A stretch of 64,000 nt of DNA from CAYHPY01 sp964358485 (GTDB taxonomy: Bacteria > Elusimicrobiota > Elusimicrobia > UBA1565 > UBA9628). Positions 59,249 to 64,000 of the stretch are shown here, piece after piece; position 1 is the stretch's first letter, and every line of letters starts with the position of its first letter. Made by a program: the position numbers and the translations under genes. The DNA lies in NCBI GenBank assembly GCA_964358485.1, contig CAYHPY010000001.1, positions 147,960 through 211,959 on the forward strand. The letters are read 5' to 3'. A model generated the notes under the pieces. It made no database searches and was not told the DNA's origin. It saw only the letters and a program-made list of their open reading frames with translations.

Positions 59249-61879
59249 CTATTTGGCGCGCAGCCAGACCTGATCGGCCCGGTCGCCCAAGGCTGATGGA
59301 TCCGGGGTCAGTGTCGGGGTCTGCGAAACATTCTGCTTGCGGGCCTCCCGCTCGACCATGGGCTTCACATAGGAGAACAGTTCCAGGGTCGTGACGAGGC
59401 CGTTTTTATCCTCGTCGGCGTCTCCCTTGAGGCCCTTGAGAAGGTAGTAGGTCAGGAGGCCGTGCTGGCCGTCTTGGAAGAAGGTGCTGATCTGCGCGCC
59501 GCCGGTCGCCGTGAGGACCACCGTGTTCGGGCCCAGGCCCGCTTCGTTTTTGATCGTGTTGACCAGCGGGCGAGTCCCTTTGGCCAGAAGCGAGCGCGTT
59601 CCCTGCCCCGAGAAGCAGGCGTCCAGGACCACCGCGACGCTTTTGGCCGGCAGCTTCGCCAGGCCGTCGTAAAGCGACTTGATGGAATAGGCGGCGATGT
59701 CGGTGTAGTTCGGGTCCCCATCGTAGGGGATGAGATACCCTTCGCCGGTTACGGGATTGGGGGCCCCATGCCCCGCGTAGAAGACGAAGACGCTGCTCTT
59801 CTTGGTCACGCGGTTCTTTAGCCAGGGACCCAGGTACTTCTCCAAGTCGGTTTTGCCGGCTTCGTCGTTCTGTAGAAGGATGACGTTTTTCTCATCGAAG
59901 CCCATGGAGCGCGTCAAGTACCGGTGCATGCTCTGGGCGTCGCGAGCCGCAAAATCGACGGGGGGGATTCCTTTCTGACGGTATCTTTCGATGCCGATGA
60001 CCACCGCGTACGCCTCGGGGTCGATCTCCGTCTTGGTCTCGGGCGGGGTGTCCACGTCCTCCTGAGGCGCCGGAGCGGTTTGCGCGGGGGCGGCCTCTTT
60101 GCCCTTAACCGTCACCACCCGGATCGAGGGAGCGGCCTCGCCGAGGACCAGGTTCAGCGGCGCGTCGGCTCCGTATTTCCCGAGCGCCTCCGTCAAGGTT
60201 ATCGAAACGGGCAAGGAGCGGCCCTTGAACCGGTTGTTGACCACGAACTGAAACTCGATCTTTTTCGATTCCCCCGGCCCCACGTCGCCGAGGTCGACCG
60301 AGGAATCCCCCGACAGGAAGATGTTTGGGTCGGCGATCGACAGCTTGGCCACGACCCGCTGGGCCGTGCCGCCGCCGTTTCGCACGGAAATAGTGACCTG
60401 GGTGACCTCTCCCGATTTCACCACCCCGCTGCCTCCCAGGGCGACCCCCGCGAGCTCGAGCTTCGGGGCGACGAAGGCGCGGGTCTCGAACTCGATGACC
60501 TGGGGCTCCGCGTCGAATCCGTTGCCTTCCTTGACCTCTACTTTTATCCTGGCCTTGCCGGAGGCCAAACCCCCGGAGGCTTCGATGGCGATGTCCTTGA
60601 CGACCGACTGCCCGGGGCCGAGGCGGCCGATCTCAACGGACCCGGGGACTCCCAGGCCTAGGACGGGTTCTAGGCCCAATAGGACGCGCAGGGCATAGGC
60701 CGGGCCGGGACCGGTGTTGGCGACCGTGACCCGCAGGGCGCCCTTCTCCTCTCCTTCAAGCATGTCGTTACCCGAAGGTTCGACGAAGGCGACCTGCGCC
60801 TTCAGCTGGGGAAACGACTTCGGCTTGGGAATGGCCTCCGCGGATGTCCAGGCTTGGGGGACCTGCCAGAATTTGAGCGTCTCGTCGTCGCTGCCCGAAA
60901 CGATCGTCATGCCGTCCGGCGCGAAGGCCACGGCGTTGACCGAGTTGATGTGTCCCTTCCAGGTGGCCAGCACGGCTCCCGTGGCCGTCTCCCAGAGCTT
61001 GACCGTTTGATCTCGGCTGCCCGAGGCGGCCGTGCGTCCATCCGGCGAGAAGGCAACGGCGTTGACCCACTTCCGGTGCCCTTCCCAAACGGCGAGCGCC
61101 TTGCAGGTCCCGGCGTCCCAGAGCCTGACGGTGTTGTCTACGCTCCCTGAGATGATTGTTTTTCCGTCCGGGGAGAACGCCGCGCTCAGCACCTCGGCGG
61201 AGTGGCCCAGGCAAGGGCCAAGCTCCTTGCCGGAGGCGGCGTCCCAGAGCCGCAGGCTCATGTCCAGGCTCCCCGAGACGGCGGTCCGGCCATCCGGCGA
61301 GAAGGCCAAAGTGTTGACGTTCCAGGAGTGGCCTTTCCAGGCGGCCAGCACGCCGCCCGTGGCCGCGTCCCGGAGCGTGACCGCTTTGTCGGCCCCGCCG
61401 GACAGGACCCGCCGTCCATCGGGGGAAAAAGCCAAGGCGCGGATCGCCACGCCGGCCTCCCATGCCGAGGGCTTACCCCCGGCCGCGAGGTCCCAGACCC
61501 TGATGACCTTGTCGTCACCCGCCGACAAGGCCGTGCGTCCGTCAGGGGAAAACGCCGTGGCGCGCGTCCAACCATCGTGGGCCTGCACCGCGGAGAGCTC
61601 CCGGCCGGTGGCGGCGTCCCAGAGGTTTACGAGGTTAAGGCTTCCGGAGAGGATCCTGCGGCCATCGGGGGAGAATGCGACGGAGGTCACGGCCGTCATG
61701 TGTCCCGTCGCGGTCAAAAGCAGGGGCCCCGCGGCTCTGGCCGGGGGCGAAAACGCCCCGGTCAGCCAGAGGGCGAGGCACGCCGCGCCCCACCGCCGGC
61801 TGTCTTTATAGCCCCGGGAGGAAACCCGGCACAGCGGGGCTACCGCCCCGCTAGGGAGGATTCGCTCAGGAACGGTCAA
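59249..61879 (-). CDS. exported WD40 + CARDB-like + caspase (C14) protein
   Basis: 876 residues from a TTG overlapping the previous stop (TTGA); no better start precedes the signal-like segment (AACLALWLTGAFSPPARA). Seven WD40 repeats (about 50-345; AFSPDGR, LWDAATG) form one propeller. Two CARDB-like modules follow (VTVANTGPGPAYALRV, ISVRNGGGTAQRV). The last 250 residues are a caspase-like domain: FYAGHGAPN (His) and LDACFSGQG (Cys), then an EF-hand-like DADEDKNGLVTTLEL. Same order as the 47632 protein. Confidence 0.87.
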   Translation of the reverse strand: MTVPERILPSGAVAPLCRVSSRGYKDSRRWGAACLALWLTGAFSPPARAAGPLLLTATGHMTAVTSVAFSPDGRRILSGSLNLVNLWDAATGRELSAVQAHDGWTRATAFSPDGRTALSAGDDKVIRVWDLAAGGKPSAWEAGVAIRALAFSPDGRRVLSGGADKAVTLRDAATGGVLAAWKGHSWNVNTLAFSPDGRTAVSGSLDMSLRLWDAASGKELGPCLGHSAEVLSAAFSPDGKTIISGSVDNTVRLWDAGTCKALAVWEGHRKWVNAVAFSPDGRTAASGSRDQTVKLWETATGAVLATWKGHINSVNAVAFAPDGMTIVSGSDDETLKFWQVPQAWTSAEAIPKPKSFPQLKAQVAFVEPSGNDMLEGEEKGALRVTVANTGPGPAYALRVLLGLEPVLGLGVPGSVEIGRLGPGQSVVKDIAIEASGGLASGKARIKVEVKEGNGFDAEPQVIEFETRAFVAPKLELAGVALGGSGVVKSGEVTQVTISVRNGGGTAQRVVAKLSIADPNIFLSGDSSVDLGDVGPGESKKIEFQFVVNNRFKGRSLPVSITLTEALGKYGADAPLNLVLGEAAPSIRVVTVKGKEAAPAQTAPAPQEDVDTPPETKTEIDPEAYAVVIGIERYRQKGIPPVDFAARDAQSMHRYLTRSMGFDEKNVILLQNDEAGKTDLEKYLGPWLKNRVTKKSSVFVFYAGHGAPNPVTGEGYLIPYDGDPNYTDIAAYSIKSLYDGLAKLPAKSVAVVLDACFSGQGTRSLLAKGTRPLVNTIKNEAGLGPNTVVLTATGGAQISTFFQDGQHGLLTYYLLKGLKGDADEDKNGLVTTLELFSYVKPMVEREARKQNVSQTPTLTPDPSALGDRADQVWLRAK

Positions 61880-63063
61880 TAGACCTTGTGATCGCGGATC
61901 TCCTGGCCTTTGAGTTTGAGTCCCTCGATCTCAGCCGGGTCCAGGTAGGTTTCGAACTTCTGCATGATGATGGGATACATCTTCTGAAGGGTGGTGGCCA
62001 TTGCGTCGGCCCTGCCGTCATAGGCCAAGGTTTCGCCGGCCTTGAGACCTTGGGGCACTTCGTAGGCGCCGAGGCAGGGGTCGTTGACCGTGACCAGTTG
62101 ATGATCCGGGGCGTAGGCTTCGGAACCTTGGACTTCGATGGGCTCGAGCTCGAGCTTCTTGACCCAAAGCTTCTCGCCGGAGAGGGGCTCCTGCATGATG
62201 AAGTAGACCCAGCCGCTGGTCGTCATGGTGAAATTTCTCTGAAAGCGCGCCAGACCGAACGACGCGTCTGCGCCGGCGCTGGTGAGCACTTGCCCCATCT
62301 GGAGCTTTCTGGACTTGAGCCCGCCGACGCTTGTCGTGCCGTCCTTCGGCTTGGCGGAGCCCTGGTCCTCGCTGCTGGTGAGCAGTTCTCCGGAAGCGAA
62401 CTTTCCGGCCCACTCATCGACGATTTCCTTGGACATGCCGGTCGTGACGGCCACGGCCCACTCCCGGGCTAGCTGTTTAAAGCGTGGGGCGCTGACGCCG
62501 CCCTTGGTATAGGCGGCTCCGAATTTCATTGCGAAGCTCTCAATCTTGCTTTTGGTGAGGGTGTTTCCATTGGGGCCGCTGGCGACCATGGTGAAGTCCC
62601 CGGTGTACTTGATCTGAGTCTGGAGGAACACCTGCGGGGCGAGGATGACGGAGGAACCCTTCTTTTCGTTGTAGGTGATCTCGTCGCGGGACATGAACGG
62701 GCCGACCGTGGTCACTCCCTTGGCGATCAGGATCTTGTCAAGGTCGTTGCCCATCGAGGCCGTGAAGCCCTTACCCACCTTCCCGTAGAGGGGGGTGGCT
62801 AGGGCGCTTTCGGCGAGTTCCTCTCCCTTGTAGGCGGGGTTGACCACGGCGATCGTGACCGGGACTCCCTTGGCGGCCTTCTTCTCGGGGGGGTTGAACG
62901 TCATGGCGTACTTCCCGCCCCAGGGTGAAACCGTGGGGGGCTCCGTCGAGATGTAGACCTTGGGCGCGCAGGCCCAAATGGCAACCGCCAGGGTGGCCCA
63001 GGATAATCCGCCCAGCACCTTGAAGCTACGGGCTTTTAATCGGGAAGTGTCTTCTACGCGCAT
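61876..63063 (-). CDS. lipoprotein, first gene of the caspase operon
   Basis: 395 residues. GGAGG before the ATG at 63063. Lipoprotein signal with Cys in AIWACAPK (about residue 32). Soluble body with VNPAYKGE, FTASMGNDLD, TTVGPFMSRDEITYNEKKG and SGWVYFIMQEPLSGEKLWVKK, matching the 58115 paralogue. Function unknown. It heads the three-gene unit with the caspase and its paralogue, so the three probably work together. Confidence 0.78.
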   Translation of the reverse strand: MRVEDTSRLKARSFKVLGGLSWATLAVAIWACAPKVYISTEPPTVSPWGGKYAMTFNPPEKKAAKGVPVTIAVVNPAYKGEELAESALATPLYGKVGKGFTASMGNDLDKILIAKGVTTVGPFMSRDEITYNEKKGSSVILAPQVFLQTQIKYTGDFTMVASGPNGNTLTKSKIESFAMKFGAAYTKGGVSAPRFKQLAREWAVAVTTGMSKEIVDEWAGKFASGELLTSSEDQGSAKPKDGTTSVGGLKSRKLQMGQVLTSAGADASFGLARFQRNFTMTTSGWVYFIMQEPLSGEKLWVKKLELEPIEVQGSEAYAPDHQLVTVNDPCLGAYEVPQGLKAGETLAYDGRADAMATTLQKMYPIIMQKFETYLDPAEIEGLKLKGQEIRDHKVY

Positions 63064-63097
63064 GTGCGCCTCCGGTCCGGCCGACGAGAATTCGGTG

Positions 63098-63126
63098 ATT
63101 CTACGATTAACCCCCGGACAAGTCAA
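63098..63126 (-). promoter_or_regulatory. promoter TTGACT-17-TAGAAT of the caspase operon
   Basis: Minus strand: TTGACT (63126-63121), 17-bp spacer, TAGAAT (63103-63098). The leader is about 28 nt and includes GGAGG. Confidence 0.75.
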
Positions 63127-63193
63127 ACCGCCCCGGCCGCCCATGATTTTGTATCGTGTTCCCGCCGGTCCTCCGTCACCGGCCCAGGACACG

Positions 63194-63949
63194 ATGCATC
63201 CTTTGATCGACTTCGGGCCTTTCCCCACGCTCTACAGCCTTGTCACGGCCATCGCCTGCGCGCTGTCCTTGCCGGGGGCGCTCTATGAGGCGCGTTACCG
63301 ACGGATCCCGCCGCGGCTGATCCTGATGGTCTGGCCGGCCATGCTCATGGGAGGCTTCCTGGGAGCGCATTTCTATTACCTCCTGACGCACCCCCATTTC
63401 ATGGCTGTCGACCCCGTGCCGAAAATATTCAACATCTTCGCCGGAATCTCGGTCCAAGGAATGATCATCGGCGGCCCGGCCGCGCTTTACCTGATGCTCC
63501 GCCTGGCCGGCGAGCCGCTCCTGCCGGTCCTGGACGTCTTCATGCCGGTCGTGGCGTTCTGCCAGTCGGTGGGGAGGCTGGGGTGCCTGGCCACGGGTTG
63601 CTGCTACGGCAGGCCGACCGGCGCGTCCTTCGGGATCGTCTTCTCCGATCCGTTCTCTCCCGCGCCCAAGGCCATCCCCCTGCATCCCACGCAGATCTAC
63701 GAGTCCGTTCTGTGCGTCTTGCTCGCGGCGGCCCTGCACCACCGCCTCAAGAAGGAAGGGGAGCCCGCGGGGCGGGTTTTCGCCGCCTATGTTCTTGGGT
63801 ACTCGGCCATCCGGTTCTTCGTGCAATTTTTCCGGGATGATGACGCCGGGCACCTGGTCCTAGGGATGGCGCACTCTCAGTACGCGGCCGTCCTCATGGC
63901 CGCGGGCGCCGTCTGGCTGTTCCGGCGAGCGGGCGCCCGGCAAGCTTAG
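63194..63949 (+). CDS. lgt: prolipoprotein diacylglyceryl transferase
   Basis: 251 residues from the ATG at 63194 (AGGA upstream; an ATG at 63144 would add a polar extension). Seven-helix membrane enzyme that transfers diacylglycerol to the lipobox Cys of prolipoproteins. The Lgt signature is present as GRLGCLATGCCYGRP, with HPTQIYES and IRFFVQFFRDDD. Consistent with the many lipoproteins in the window. Confidence 0.93.
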   Translation: MHPLIDFGPFPTLYSLVTAIACALSLPGALYEARYRRIPPRLILMVWPAMLMGGFLGAHFYYLLTHPHFMAVDPVPKIFNIFAGISVQGMIIGGPAALYLMLRLAGEPLLPVLDVFMPVVAFCQSVGRLGCLATGCCYGRPTGASFGIVFSDPFSPAPKAIPLHPTQIYESVLCVLLAAALHHRLKKEGEPAGRVFAAYVLGYSAIRFFVQFFRDDDAGHLVLGMAHSQYAAVLMAAGAVWLFRRAGARQA

Positions 63950-63990
63950 AGCCTATCCCAATAACTGGAAGGCCCTTCGGAGGCCCGAGC

Positions 63991-64000
63991 ATGAGACGAG
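63991..64000 (+). CDS. possible start of a gene cut by the window edge
   Basis: ATG at 63991 with GGAGG 7 nt upstream; only M-R-R visible. Not verifiable inside the window. Confidence 0.25.

Overview
The window is high-GC, densely coding bacterial DNA: about 56 protein genes, no rRNA, tRNA, CRISPR array or transposase gene, and no gene-free stretch over 300 bases. Many proteins have Gram-negative-style signal peptides or lipoboxes, and several exported enzymes carry long Ala/Pro/Ser-rich N-terminal extensions. There is an aa3-type oxidase operon, AddAB rather than RecBCD, and many REP-like hairpins. This suits a free-living, oxygen-respiring Gram-negative of a poorly cultured phylum; I lean towards Elusimicrobiota, but that is inference and no phylogenetic marker here proves it.

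Layout. 1-3913 (minus): cytochrome c oxidase operon (subunits II, I, III, IV, then small membrane proteins). 4092-9787 (minus): YtxH-like protein, an exported unknown, a four-gene block of unrecognised envelope proteins and an RluE-like pseudouridine synthase. 9855-16308 (mostly plus): orphan histidine kinase, Sel1 protein, Cys-rich secreted protein, exported DSP/PTP-type phosphatase, trypsin-like protease, degenerate gene remnant, cytochrome c-like lipoprotein, adenylate kinase with a signal peptide. 16313-18541 (minus): acyl-CoA dehydrogenase, a small unknown and a hemerythrin-like protein. 18712-22444 (plus): a peptide with three CVWPxKC repeats, a SnoaL-like protein and two atypically AT-rich exported proteins.

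22441-35366 (plus) is the most striking region: twelve tightly packed, mostly overlapping genes forming an oxygenase-rich biosynthetic cluster without PKS or NRPS. In order they are a GNAT-like protein, a D-aminoacylase/DUF962 fusion, an AurF-like di-iron oxygenase, a 2Fe-2S ferredoxin, a Rieske oxygenase, a fatty acid hydroxylase, a hexapeptide-repeat protein, a PAP2/GH3 fusion, a methyltransferase, a second Rieske oxygenase, an SDR and a ferritin-like di-iron protein. The content suggests a modified lipid, possibly an acyl-amino acid, but the product cannot be read from sequence.

35411-47614: a second SnoaL-like gene, CreD between two copies of one hairpin, a sigma-70 factor, then addB-addA and a GGQ release-factor-like gene. 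47632-63063: two large exported caspase-like proteins (propeller + CARDB-like modules + C14 domain with EF-hand-like loop), the second between two paralogous exported proteins; also an exported HExxxH protein, RmuC, two TPR lipoproteins, a prohibitin and a conserved cysteine-containing protein. 63194-63949: Lgt.

Regulation. Classical TTGAC-17-TANNNT promoters are visible at 36044-36072, 58090-58118 and 63098-63126. About a dozen genes have a -10-like hexamer ending only 6-8 nt before the start codon, pointing to widespread leaderless transcripts. Two Cys-rich peptide genes (11939 and 18712) share one promoter architecture with a TCAA-N9-TTGA element.
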